This document shows, in pieces, positions 25,501-33,042 of a DNA stretch of 56,003 nucleotides; the first letter of the stretch is position 1; every line of letters starts with the position of its first letter. A program made the translations under genes and the position numbers. The notes beneath the pieces were generated by a model that was not told where the DNA came from, did no database searches, and saw only the letters and a program-made list of their open reading frames with translations. Source of the DNA: Phycisphaerales bacterium (GTDB lineage Bacteria; Planctomycetota; Phycisphaerae; Phycisphaerales; UBA1924); contig JAEPOJ010000026.1 of the NCBI GenBank assembly GCA_017642965.1, forward strand, positions 1 through 56,003. The letters are read 5' to 3'.

Positions 25501-25944
25501 GACGATACCGGGATGATCCAGCCGTGCGGTGAGTTCGATCTCACGCTCGAAGCGATACCTCGTGGATGCTCGCCGGATCGCATCGCCGATCGGCACCTTG
25601 ATCGCCACCGCCCGCCCGGTGCCCTGCTGCACGGCGCGGTACACCGCCCCCTGACCTCCGAACGCGATGAGCCCCAGCACGTTGTATCCAGGGATCTGCA
25701 CGAGCCCCTGATCGTGTTCCGCGGGCATCTCATCCCCGTCGCAACTCCTGAACCGCTCCAGGAACTGATCGGCTTTCCTCATCTCCGCGAGCAGATCCCG
25801 GCATCGCTCACACAGCTCGAGATGCTGCCGCGTCTTTGGATCAAGAGGACTGCCCGGCTCGTGCACGAGCAGTTCGAGCGTCTCCAACCCGATACAGCCC
25901 TCGTCACGCACTCCCTCGCCCTGCCCGGTCACCGCGTCGGTCAT
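22510..25944 (-). CDS. Membrane Ser/Thr kinase with anti-sigma-like zinc motif and WD40 repeats
   Basis: The 1144-residue protein has four parts. Residues about 20-55 contain H41-x3-C45-x2-C48, like the zinc motif of anti-sigma factors. Residues about 86-355 form a complete Hanks-type kinase (K116, H210-R-D212-x-K214-x2-N217, D230-F-G). One transmembrane segment lies near 381-402. A long C-terminal part (about 410-1144) includes WD40-like repeats (IAFSPDGRRIASGGG; LAFSPDGRWLAASGE). ATG 25944 is one base after the stop of the sigma gene; longer starts would lie inside it. The kinase may hold or release the partner sigma factor in response to an extracytoplasmic signal (inference). Confidence 0.9.
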   Translation of the reverse strand: MTDAVTGQGEGVRDEGCIGLETLELLVHEPGSPLDPKTRQHLELCERCRDLLAEMRKADQFLERFRSCDGDEMPAEHDQGLVQIPGYNVLGLIAFGGQGAVYRAVQQGTGRAVAIKVPIGDAIRRASTRYRFEREIELTARLDHPGIVRVLGACTLADGRLGCVMDYVEGEPFDRWASRERARGQLRSIARSVSGVADAIAYAHQRAVIHRDIKPSNVIVMADGEPRVLDFGLAKAIGEEGSSFATQTGAFVGTLVYSAPEQVVSGARSIDLRTDVYALGLLLFQALTGRLPYESDLPPGELVRCIRDQPTVRPSELGEGIGSELDAIVTRAMAKEPERRYQSAGKLRDDLEAWLVGRAVSAKKDSRLYVLRKSAWRHRRPLGLVAILLTAMCVVIVAGVVSRAQVARAELAGAVRDARTIESHWARMADLRSVGLDNFEAGEFGAWDAMLAPDQALIDRRIEGGITREGQADGAAYWALWEIYLKSPVLYSVPAFERSLSAIDPGTGTIAKIAPASGAIRWWDPRSGELVRELYVGDVRGAISFSFSPSGNMAVMTLADGRLLFIDTVSGVVQEPNQASKSYMVRIAEGRVLSGVRGGEGVEARLKLWDISSGSPELIREIHTTWPTRNTVIDASMRYAAVLAERGQLSVVDMRDGALLLRRAEEIQPRFLMVQSRGIAGEFLLFGGSVMMSLHMQEDGGDFVMISDAGVFSDGARQVEHARETDRIVTVTDRYRIEIGSNTAVLSEHFFPALSVSTITVAPDGAYASGLARPSGRSVAFDIAARSIQRLPFPADTTQSGFATIPSVCFSADSASLFAGGMDGTIRSFDTQRGEERWRTPRLIPTGVNILRAQGDDLYIGSHDLALNNATLGRIRDGEYHELLAGPNRWYSGIELGTEGRLWALTGLGRLMRIDSELGTIEQETQLRLHADNPTVRALARLERYGVLVAGPAESGVVLLDENTLAAVGDSVPMAPIRELAVSPTDPGLVASAGDDGVVRLWRFEQGAEQSLRLTREMGTHAGPVFCIAFSPDGRRIASGGGSPESRDVRIWDVEHGKELASLNLFQLGVFGLAFSPDGRWLAASGEVDPGKPAAGGELYLIDLHAPDRCIAGNLEYHVARLTAEHGQEPELAEAFRAWAETLP

Positions 25945-25945
25945 G

Positions 25946-26536
25946 TCAGAGATCCTCGTACAAGTCGTCGAGTCGGGCCACGATGGGGCGCAGTCGCTGT
26001 GTGATCCGGTACTTCGCGTTGTACACCTCTTCACGCGTCATGCCCAGGCGGCTCGTCACCTCCCCGATGTCCACGCCCCGAATACCGAAGAGCTCGAATG
26101 CCGAGATCATGCCCTCGTCCGCGCCATGCTCGCGCAGCTCATCAATCGCCTGGCGGAGGAGCTGGTTCTGACGCTCATCGAACCAGATGCGGGTCACCTG
26201 CGTATCGCTCAGCTGCTCGCACGCCTCGCAGGCCGGCCCGTGTGCTTCATGCCTGTTGTTCCGCCGCCAGTGATCCATCGCCCGCGAACGCAGGATCGTG
26301 ACCAAGTAGGCGCTCAGGCGGCCACGCTCCCGCTGGTACTTCCCCTGGCGGTAGGACTGCACAAAGTTGGTCATCGCGGACTGCACGACGTCCTCGGCCT
26401 CGGTCTCCCGAAGCCCCAGCCTGCGTGCCACCGCGAGCATGATCGGACGGCATCGCGCATCGAGGTCCAGCCACGCCTGATCGTTGCCAGGTTCATGCAG
26501 CCCGTTGAGCAGCGCGGTTGTGGTCCGCTCGTCCAC
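25946..26536 (-). CDS. ECF sigma factor paired with kinase at 22510
   Basis: The 196-residue protein has sigma-70 region 2 (about 10-95, with ETEAEDVVQSAMTNFVQSY and LSAYLVTILRSRAMDHWRR) and region 4 (about 135-185, with GEVTSRLGMTREEVYNAKYR). GTG 26536 is chosen because GGGGGA lies six bases before it. A GTG at 26554 is an alternative, six residues longer. The region 2 type differs from the three other sigma factors in the window, which carry HTLxxTALV(H/N)E-like motifs. It probably directs transcription of target genes when freed by the kinase; targets are unknown. Confidence 0.87.
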   Translation of the reverse strand: MDERTTTALLNGLHEPGNDQAWLDLDARCRPIMLAVARRLGLRETEAEDVVQSAMTNFVQSYRQGKYQRERGRLSAYLVTILRSRAMDHWRRNNRHEAHGPACEACEQLSDTQVTRIWFDERQNQLLRQAIDELREHGADEGMISAFELFGIRGVDIGEVTSRLGMTREEVYNAKYRITQRLRPIVARLDDLYEDL

Positions 26537-26613
26537 AAACGATCCCCCCAGCACATGATGTACGTGCTCACTTCATAGTACAGTGTTCTGGCTTGCTCGT
26601 GAATACCACACGC

Positions 26614-26635
26614 GGCCCGGTCCCAAAGCCGGGCC
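26614..26635. other. Stem-loop upstream of sigma gene
   Basis: GGCCCGG (26614-26620) and CCGGGCC (26629-26635) form a 7-bp stem with an 8-base loop (TCCCAAAG). It lies upstream of the sigma gene and 123 bases beyond the stop of the dockerin gene at 26758. There is no T-run. It may be a second termination or leader structure. Confidence 0.35.
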
Positions 26636-26679
26636 ACAATCTCTCACCGGAAAGTCCCAACAAAGAGCGAAAAGCCCTC

Positions 26680-26697
26680 GCCGGTGTCCGCACCGGC
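26680..26697 (-). terminator. Terminator of the glycosidase-like gene
   Basis: On the minus strand GCCGGTG-CGGA-CACCGGC forms a 7-bp stem. After a short GAGGGC it is followed by TTTT. It lies about 60 bases after the stop at 26758 and separates that gene from the sigma-kinase pair downstream. Confidence 0.5.
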
Positions 26698-26757
26698 CGG
26701 GCAACCCTCGCTGAATATGCCCACGTCCAGCTGATACCTATGTGCGTTGCGTCCAGC

Positions 26758-28437
26758 TCAGCAACCACGCGAGAACGCAGCCAGCAACGCGCTGACATCG
26801 AAGAAATCGATGCGCCCGTTGTGATCCAGGTCAGCGATCGGATCACCCTGCGCAAACGCCTTGAGAAACAGCGATACATCAAAGAAATCGAGCGAGCCGT
26901 CACCGTTGAGATCAGCCGGACTCATGGACATGTCGAGCCACGCCCGCATCTTGTGCGCCTCCTCGATCGGCTGATCCTGATACTCCAGGATCCCCCATGA
27001 GCCCCACTGCGTGGGCGTGATGCACGACGCGAACGCGCACATCAGTCCGCCCCCCGCTTCTCGCCAACCGGTGATGTCCTCGACATACGCGTCGTACATC
27101 CGCGGGTGACGGTTCGCCTCAATAAACAGCGCGGTCAGGTCCGCGTCGTGCGCCCACGAGCCGACACCAACCAAATGCTGCCCGCTCTCGTACGCGACGA
27201 GCTCGATGTCCGCGTACGCAGCGAGCGTGTCGAGCTGCGCCTGCGTCTGCGCTCGCTCCTGCTTGATGATCCGAAGGCACGCGTCGATCACCTCGTCCGC
27301 GGTCATCATCAGCGTCTGCGGCGGGTTGGACCCGACCCCCAGCGCGTTCCCGAAGTACGGGGCGGTGCCGAACGCGTCAGTGCTCTGGTGCGCCCCGTTC
27401 CAATCGAGCAGCTGCTGCGTCACCCATGTGTTGGAATGCCAGCCGCCCATCACGCGGATCAGCCGGTCCGCAGTCAGGTGGTCATCCCAGAGATCGAAGA
27501 TCTCGACACTCCGCTCGGAGTGGTACCGCATCGCACGCTGGAAGTCATCATCGCCCTGGATGCCGCGGATGGCCGACTGCTCGACGGCGTAGTGATACTG
27601 GGGGAAGATCGCGTTCCACACCTCGTTCGAATGCTCGATGTATACGCGTCGGCCGGGCTCGAGCCGCGCCGCCACCAATGCAGCGAACTGGGCCACGTAC
27701 GCATCGTCCGCACGGTGCGACATGCAGAACCAGGGATCCGCATCGAGCTCGTTGCACAGGTCCACCATCACCTCCACGGGCACACCGAGACCCAGGTTGT
27801 ACCCGGCGTCGCTCGCTTGCGGGCGCTGAGACCAGTCGTGGGACCAGATGTGATTCGTGTTCTGCCAGTCCATGAAACGGATCACATCGAACGACCGCAG
27901 CGAATCGAGGAAAAGCGGATGGAAGGGCTGCTGCTCATACGTGGCCTCGAAGCCCGGGAGAATGATCCGTATATTGCGGATGTGGTCGCCGCCGGTGACC
28001 GCGTAGATCGCAAGCCAAATCCCCTCGCTGCTCGGCGTGACGTCCAGCTCGATACGCCCCGGCGCCCTCGAAACCTCCGTCGCGTCCCCACCGATCTGGA
28101 TCTGCCCCTCGCCCTCGTAGAGACAGACATAGCGACCGGCCGGGTAGTGACCGAAGTTATTGTCATAGATCAGCGTGTGCGCCCGCTGATCCGGAAGCAG
28201 CGACGACACCCATCCGTCCTCGTCCATCGAGATCGGGCGTCCGTCATCCCAGACCGTCCCGCTGTGATTGCCGGAGATCCACGGACGGCGGATCTTAAAG
28301 CAGTCGACGAATGGCCAGCTGCTCGTCCAGCTCGCGATGCCCGCGAGGTTGATCCCGCTCCGCGGGCACGCCTCCCCCGCCAGCGTGCTCGATACGGCCA
28401 GTATTAGAGCGATACATTTAACCATAGTGCTGTACAT
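26758..28437 (-). CDS. Secreted glycosidase-like protein with C-terminal dockerin-like tail
   Basis: The 559-residue protein starts at ATG 28437 behind AAGGAG and has a signal peptide (about 5-20). A beta-rich N-terminal part leads into a domain with IEHSNEVWN (N271-E272) and ELVAYESGQH (E417). These resemble the acid/base and nucleophile glutamates of clan GH-A glycosidases, so it may cut a polysaccharide. The C-terminus has two EF-hand-like loops, DLNGDGSLDFFDVS and DLDHNGRIDFFDVS, and ends SRGC. The paired loops resemble dockerins, used elsewhere to bind cohesins. Fold and function of the catalytic part are inferred from these motifs. Confidence 0.75.
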   Translation of the reverse strand: MYSTMVKCIALILAVSSTLAGEACPRSGINLAGIASWTSSWPFVDCFKIRRPWISGNHSGTVWDDGRPISMDEDGWVSSLLPDQRAHTLIYDNNFGHYPAGRYVCLYEGEGQIQIGGDATEVSRAPGRIELDVTPSSEGIWLAIYAVTGGDHIRNIRIILPGFEATYEQQPFHPLFLDSLRSFDVIRFMDWQNTNHIWSHDWSQRPQASDAGYNLGLGVPVEVMVDLCNELDADPWFCMSHRADDAYVAQFAALVAARLEPGRRVYIEHSNEVWNAIFPQYHYAVEQSAIRGIQGDDDFQRAMRYHSERSVEIFDLWDDHLTADRLIRVMGGWHSNTWVTQQLLDWNGAHQSTDAFGTAPYFGNALGVGSNPPQTLMMTADEVIDACLRIIKQERAQTQAQLDTLAAYADIELVAYESGQHLVGVGSWAHDADLTALFIEANRHPRMYDAYVEDITGWREAGGGLMCAFASCITPTQWGSWGILEYQDQPIEEAHKMRAWLDMSMSPADLNGDGSLDFFDVSLFLKAFAQGDPIADLDHNGRIDFFDVSALLAAFSRGC

Positions 28438-28472
28438 CAAGATACTCCTTGGAGAGATACAAACGCGAGCGC

Positions 28473-31400
28473 TCAGCAACCAGCGCTGTACGCGATCAGG
28501 AATGCCGAGACATCAAAGAAGTTCAGGATCCCGTCCCCGTTCAGGTCGGCGCGGGGATCCATCGATGAATACGCTGCCAGGAACTGTGACACATCGAAGA
28601 AACTCAGCATCCCGTCCCCATCGAAGTCCGCGACGCACTCAGGCACGCAGATGATGTCGTACGCGATCAGGGCGCCCGAGTTGATGTTGTTGTTGGCCGG
28701 CAGGTACGGGTCACCGTCCGCCTGATGCGTGCCCAGGAAAACGGTCCCACCAGAGAGCCCGATCGCGTATCCCCATCCATTCGCGTTCCCCCACTCGCTC
28801 TGGTCGGGCCGCACCGTGGTCCGGTGGACAAAGCCCACCTGAGCCGCGTCCAGGTTGTACATCTCCACCCCGCCCGTCCAGCTTGTTCCGGGCATCCCAT
28901 CCTGAATCAACGGCCCCCCCACCGCGATGGTGTTGTGATCGATGCTCACGTCCGCGCCGTACGAAGCACTCGTACGCACAAACTCCGGGTCCAGGCGCTG
29001 GTGCAGGGTCCACTGCATGCTCGCACCATCGAGGATGTACACCAGCGCGGCACCGACGCTGTTGACCGCCGTGTGTCTCGCGCCTGACGCACCCACAACG
29101 ATCGTCAGCCCCAGGTCCGAGCGTGAAATCTCGATACTTGTTCCGAACCGACTGAACGCCCCAAGAGACGGATCGCTGAGCGAGCTGTCATACACCCACG
29201 CGCCCAGTCCGATCCGACGGAACAAATGAACAGCGCCACCGGGGTGAGCGTGATCATCCGGAGCACCGAACGCGGCCCACCCCTCCTCCACCGACGTACT
29301 CTCTCCAAAGTGATCGGCGAACTGCAGCACGCTCGGCACCAGCAGGTTCGACTCGACCCATCCGCCGCCGGTCTGCTCGTAGACGAACCCCGCCCCGGTG
29401 CCGGTCGCGCCGATGCTCGAGTTGGAAGCACCAACCGCGAGCAGCGTTGCGGTGGAGTCGAGATCGACCGCTGAACCGAAGTAGCGGATCGGTTCGGCTC
29501 CGTTCACAGCGTTGGCGGACGGGAACAGCTCCCCCGTATCAACCCACCCCGTCAGCCCCCGCTGATAGATCCGTACAGAGCCGGATCGCACCCCGTTCTG
29601 CTCATCGGTTGCCTGCGTCCCGCCCGCGACCGCAAGGTCTCCCTCGATGTCCACCGCCTCACCGAGCCAGTCGCTGTGAGAAGCGGGCTCTGGGCTGCCA
29701 TCGAGATTGCTGCCGCGAAACTGCGCCACCGCGGTCCACTCCACAAGCCCGGTGCGCTCGTAGATCACCGCCTTCCCGGCGTTATTCGCATTGTAGAGCT
29801 GACCATCGTAAACATAAGAGTACTTCTCGAACGGCACGCCAACGATCGCGTAACCCTCATCGACCTCGATCCCCCGCGCGTACCAATCACCAGACTCCGG
29901 GGTGTCATCCTCGATCCACTGGACACGCGACTCGCGCATATCCATATCGCACTCGGGCACCGTGTAACGCAGCTCCACCTGATGCAGGTGAACCTGCCCC
30001 TCACCCGGGATCCCCGCCGACTGCTCATCCGGCGCACCAATGAAGACGGTACTTGCGCCGACCTCGCTCACCCACCCGAAGCCCGATCCGCTCGCACCTG
30101 TCGGCGAAGCAACGCTCTGGATCAGCTGGTAGCCCTGGCCGTTGAACGCGTAGACGCACGCCGTGCCGGCGTCAGGATCCTCGTACCCGACAACGAGCAA
30201 GTCCCCCTCCGCGCTCAGCGATGCACCGAAGCCCATCGCGCTGTTCATCGGATCATCGATCAGCAGCGGCGCCCCCAGCGACGTGCCCTGGATCGGGTAT
30301 GCCGCAACACGACCCGGGATCATGGCGTTGCCGGGGATCCCAACAAACAGGAACGCATCGGACTGCGCCAGCGCCATCCCCGCACGCGATCCGGCAACCA
30401 CGCCCGGGATCTGGACCTGCTGCGAATACCCGATTATGGTGCCGCTGCGTGTGTACATGTGCACCTCGCCAGCAGCCGCACCATCCATTGGCGCACTCAC
30501 GAACAGCAGGTCGTCTCCCAGACTCATCGCCTCCGAGAACCTCGCTCCGACACTCAGGTTGCCCACGCCAAAGCCGGTCACACGCTGCCACACACCGCTC
30601 GCGTCCCGCGCGAAATGAACCGCGTCGCCAGAGTTTGGACTGCCCGGCTCGCCAACGATCATGTGATCACCGCGCAGCACGAGCGATTCACCGAAGCCGT
30701 CATCGGCAGACCCACCCTCGATGATCTGGTCCAGCGACCACGTGGTCCCGTGGCGGGTGTACATGAACATGGCACCGTTGGGTGTGTTGAACAGCTCCCC
30801 GATGAACCCCGGCATCGAGACCGCCAGCGTATCACCGTCGATCGCGATCGCGTGCCCAAAGCCCGACCCGACCACGCCGGCCCCCGGGCGAATGAACTGG
30901 GTGGTGACCCAATCCAGCCCTGTCGCCTGGAGCAGCCGAACGGACCCCTGCGCCGAGGGGAAGCACGCATCGGGTGTACCGGGCGAACCGATCGCGACCC
31001 AATCCTCTGTTGTGCTGATCGCAGAACCGAACCGAGCCGCGGGATCGCCGGCACCCTCAAGAATCAACCCCTGCGGGTACGACGCCCCCATCAGCGGCGT
31101 GGTCCAGATGCCTCCCGCGTTCTCACCGGCAAGATCCAACCCCGACACACCCGTGGCGAGCACGCCACCGTCCGTATACACGTTCCTGCCGAACCCATCA
31201 CCGGGATTTATCCCGGCCGGCAACCCGATCGTCTCCTCGCTCAGCGTTCCCGAGCCCGAGATGTGCAGCACACGGACCGATGGCGAAGCATCGTTCGGCA
31301 GGCCGGTCACAATGACCCCATTGTCGATATCAGGGCGAGAGAACGCGCTGGCGGCGCTCAGACCGGAGATGTTCATCGCCTGAAACTGGCCGCTCGCGTT

Positions 31401-32333
31401 GATCTGGTAAAAGAATACCTCGTCGTCATCAGTGATCGCGACAACACCGCCGCCCATCGCAACACCGTTGCCCCCAAGATCACCAAATCCCTGCGAATCC
31501 GTGGTGTGCACGAGCTTGTCGAGCTCGGTCAGGGTCCCGTTCGCTTTCTCGATCAGATACACCGCGCCGGCCAGGTTGATCCCGCCCGGATCGGTGCTCG
31601 CTTCCGGGGCAGAACTCAGCAGGCGCCAGCCAGTAGGGGTCGCGTTGATGGCAACCTCATCGCCGAAGTAATCACGATCCACCCCGTCACTCGCCACGAC
31701 CTTCTCATCAAGAACCCAGCTCCCGTTCTGGAATCGGTAGACGTAGACCGATCCCGGGCCGACCTGCGACGCCCGGGGGTCGTCCCCCTCCTGCGGCGCA
31801 CCGACCGCGAGCAGATCGCCATCGATCGATACACTGAACCCAAAGAAGTCCCCCACGAAGTTGTCCGCGGGGCGGTACATCCCCTCATGGGCCCAGACGC
31901 CGCCGGAACCACGCTTGTAGATGTCGACGCTGTCGTCACCGATGCTCCCCGAGAAGAACGACTGCCCGATCGCGATCCGGTCGTCCTGCACGTCGATGAT
32001 CGAGTCAAACACGACCCCTGAATGATCGATCGAGCCATCGAAGACCCACTCGTTCCGGGCCTGATCGAGCCGGTAGATGTGAAGGTTATCGGGGGACGGG
32101 CACTGCGAAGTCGAGTTGGTCGAGCAGACGAGGAAAACCGCGCCGTCGTCGGGATCATGCCCAATGCCAAGGAGATTGAAATGCTCGTTCCCGAGATTCT
32201 CGCTCGCCAGCAGCGAATCACGGTACGATACGCTCCCGCTGACCTGCACCTGCGCATGAAGACTGCCCGCACCGATCGCGAGCGACATGACCGGCAACAA
32301 CGACCGGAACCTGAACTGAAACTGGGCGTACAT
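28473..32333 (-). CDS. Large secreted FG-GAP repeat protein with dockerin-like tail
   Basis: The 1286-residue product starts at ATG 32333 with GGGAGGA before it, and has a signal peptide ending near LHAQV. Most of the protein is repeated FG-GAP/integrin-like propeller units of the form FG..(V/I)...GD.(L/I)(A/V)(V/I)G.P (for example FFGFSVSIDGDLLAVGAPQ), at least twelve by eye. The tail has DFDGDGMLSFFDVS and DLNGDGILNFFDVS and ends SAGC. FG-GAP proteins usually bind calcium and mediate surface contacts. It is divergent from the sigma-kinase pair at 32452, with 118 bases between starts, so it may be a target of that pair (inference). Confidence 0.85.
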   Translation of the reverse strand: MYAQFQFRFRSLLPVMSLAIGAGSLHAQVQVSGSVSYRDSLLASENLGNEHFNLLGIGHDPDDGAVFLVCSTNSTSQCPSPDNLHIYRLDQARNEWVFDGSIDHSGVVFDSIIDVQDDRIAIGQSFFSGSIGDDSVDIYKRGSGGVWAHEGMYRPADNFVGDFFGFSVSIDGDLLAVGAPQEGDDPRASQVGPGSVYVYRFQNGSWVLDEKVVASDGVDRDYFGDEVAINATPTGWRLLSSAPEASTDPGGINLAGAVYLIEKANGTLTELDKLVHTTDSQGFGDLGGNGVAMGGGVVAITDDDEVFFYQINASGQFQAMNISGLSAASAFSRPDIDNGVIVTGLPNDASPSVRVLHISGSGTLSEETIGLPAGINPGDGFGRNVYTDGGVLATGVSGLDLAGENAGGIWTTPLMGASYPQGLILEGAGDPAARFGSAISTTEDWVAIGSPGTPDACFPSAQGSVRLLQATGLDWVTTQFIRPGAGVVGSGFGHAIAIDGDTLAVSMPGFIGELFNTPNGAMFMYTRHGTTWSLDQIIEGGSADDGFGESLVLRGDHMIVGEPGSPNSGDAVHFARDASGVWQRVTGFGVGNLSVGARFSEAMSLGDDLLFVSAPMDGAAAGEVHMYTRSGTIIGYSQQVQIPGVVAGSRAGMALAQSDAFLFVGIPGNAMIPGRVAAYPIQGTSLGAPLLIDDPMNSAMGFGASLSAEGDLLVVGYEDPDAGTACVYAFNGQGYQLIQSVASPTGASGSGFGWVSEVGASTVFIGAPDEQSAGIPGEGQVHLHQVELRYTVPECDMDMRESRVQWIEDDTPESGDWYARGIEVDEGYAIVGVPFEKYSYVYDGQLYNANNAGKAVIYERTGLVEWTAVAQFRGSNLDGSPEPASHSDWLGEAVDIEGDLAVAGGTQATDEQNGVRSGSVRIYQRGLTGWVDTGELFPSANAVNGAEPIRYFGSAVDLDSTATLLAVGASNSSIGATGTGAGFVYEQTGGGWVESNLLVPSVLQFADHFGESTSVEEGWAAFGAPDDHAHPGGAVHLFRRIGLGAWVYDSSLSDPSLGAFSRFGTSIEISRSDLGLTIVVGASGARHTAVNSVGAALVYILDGASMQWTLHQRLDPEFVRTSASYGADVSIDHNTIAVGGPLIQDGMPGTSWTGGVEMYNLDAAQVGFVHRTTVRPDQSEWGNANGWGYAIGLSGGTVFLGTHQADGDPYLPANNNINSGALIAYDIICVPECVADFDGDGMLSFFDVSQFLAAYSSMDPRADLNGDGILNFFDVSAFLIAYSAGC

Positions 32334-32451
32334 CCTGGGTCCTCCCGGAACAAAGCGTGTCCCCAGAGCAAGAGCGAACGGGGAACGCCACACCCGCCAC
32401 GGTTTCAGCAAAACTCGCCAACGCTGATGACCGATAACATTGGTACACCGG

Positions 32452-33042
32452 ATGGACAGCGAGACACACATCACGCACGTAACCCACACGCCCGACGGGG
32501 GCCACGCCACCGAGGGGCTGGGCGAAACGTTCGGCGTGATCTACACTGAGCTCGAGCACATCGCACGCGGGCTGATGCGCCGTGAGCATGCCGGGCACAC
32601 GCTCTGCACGGCGGGCGTGCTGCACGAAACCTATATCAGGCTGATCAGGACCTACGCCGGGCAGCAGGAGGCCAGACCCCTGACCAGCGAATCGCTCCGC
32701 GCGATCTGCGCGAAGGTCATGCGCCACGTGCTCGTTGATCACGCGAGAAAGCGCAACGCAAGGATCCGCGCCAACGACGCGTTCTCCGAACAGCTCGACA
32801 CGAGCCTGGAGCAGCTCCGCCCGGGCGTGATCGACCTGCTCGCACTCAACGAAGCGCTGAACGAGCTCGAAGGGCTCGATCAACGCAAAGCCAGGGTCGT
32901 CGAGCTCCGCTTCTTCAGCGCCATGCCCATGGGGCAGGTCGCCGAGGTGCTCGGCGTACCGCTCCGGACAGTCGAACGCGACTGGAGCTTCGCCCGCGCA
33001 TGGCTCCGCACACGAATCGAGGGGATGGCGCATGAATCCTGA
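32452..33042 (+). CDS. ECF-type sigma factor (HTL-TALVHE type)
   Basis: The 196-residue protein belongs to the ECF-like sigma family common in planctomycetes and seen here three times. Region 2 carries HTLCTAGVLHETYIRLI (about 57-73) and AKVMRHVLVDHARKRNARI. Region 4 carries ALNELEGLDQRKARVVELRF and GQVAEVLGVPLRTVERDWSF. ATG 32452 follows a TTG in frame and a TAACAT box (32435-32440) without a clear ribosome-binding site. The kinase gene overlaps its last 11 bases. The divergent FG-GAP gene is the nearest possible target. Confidence 0.88.
   Translation: MDSETHITHVTHTPDGGHATEGLGETFGVIYTELEHIARGLMRREHAGHTLCTAGVLHETYIRLIRTYAGQQEARPLTSESLRAICAKVMRHVLVDHARKRNARIRANDAFSEQLDTSLEQLRPGVIDLLALNEALNELEGLDQRKARVVELRFFSAMPMGQVAEVLGVPLRTVERDWSFARAWLRTRIEGMAHES

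Noticed and set aside
29676..32021. 781-residue plus-strand open frame opposite the FG-GAP gene
   Set aside because: It has Arg/His/Pro-rich shadow composition, while the opposite strand has clear FG-GAP repeats and a signal peptide.
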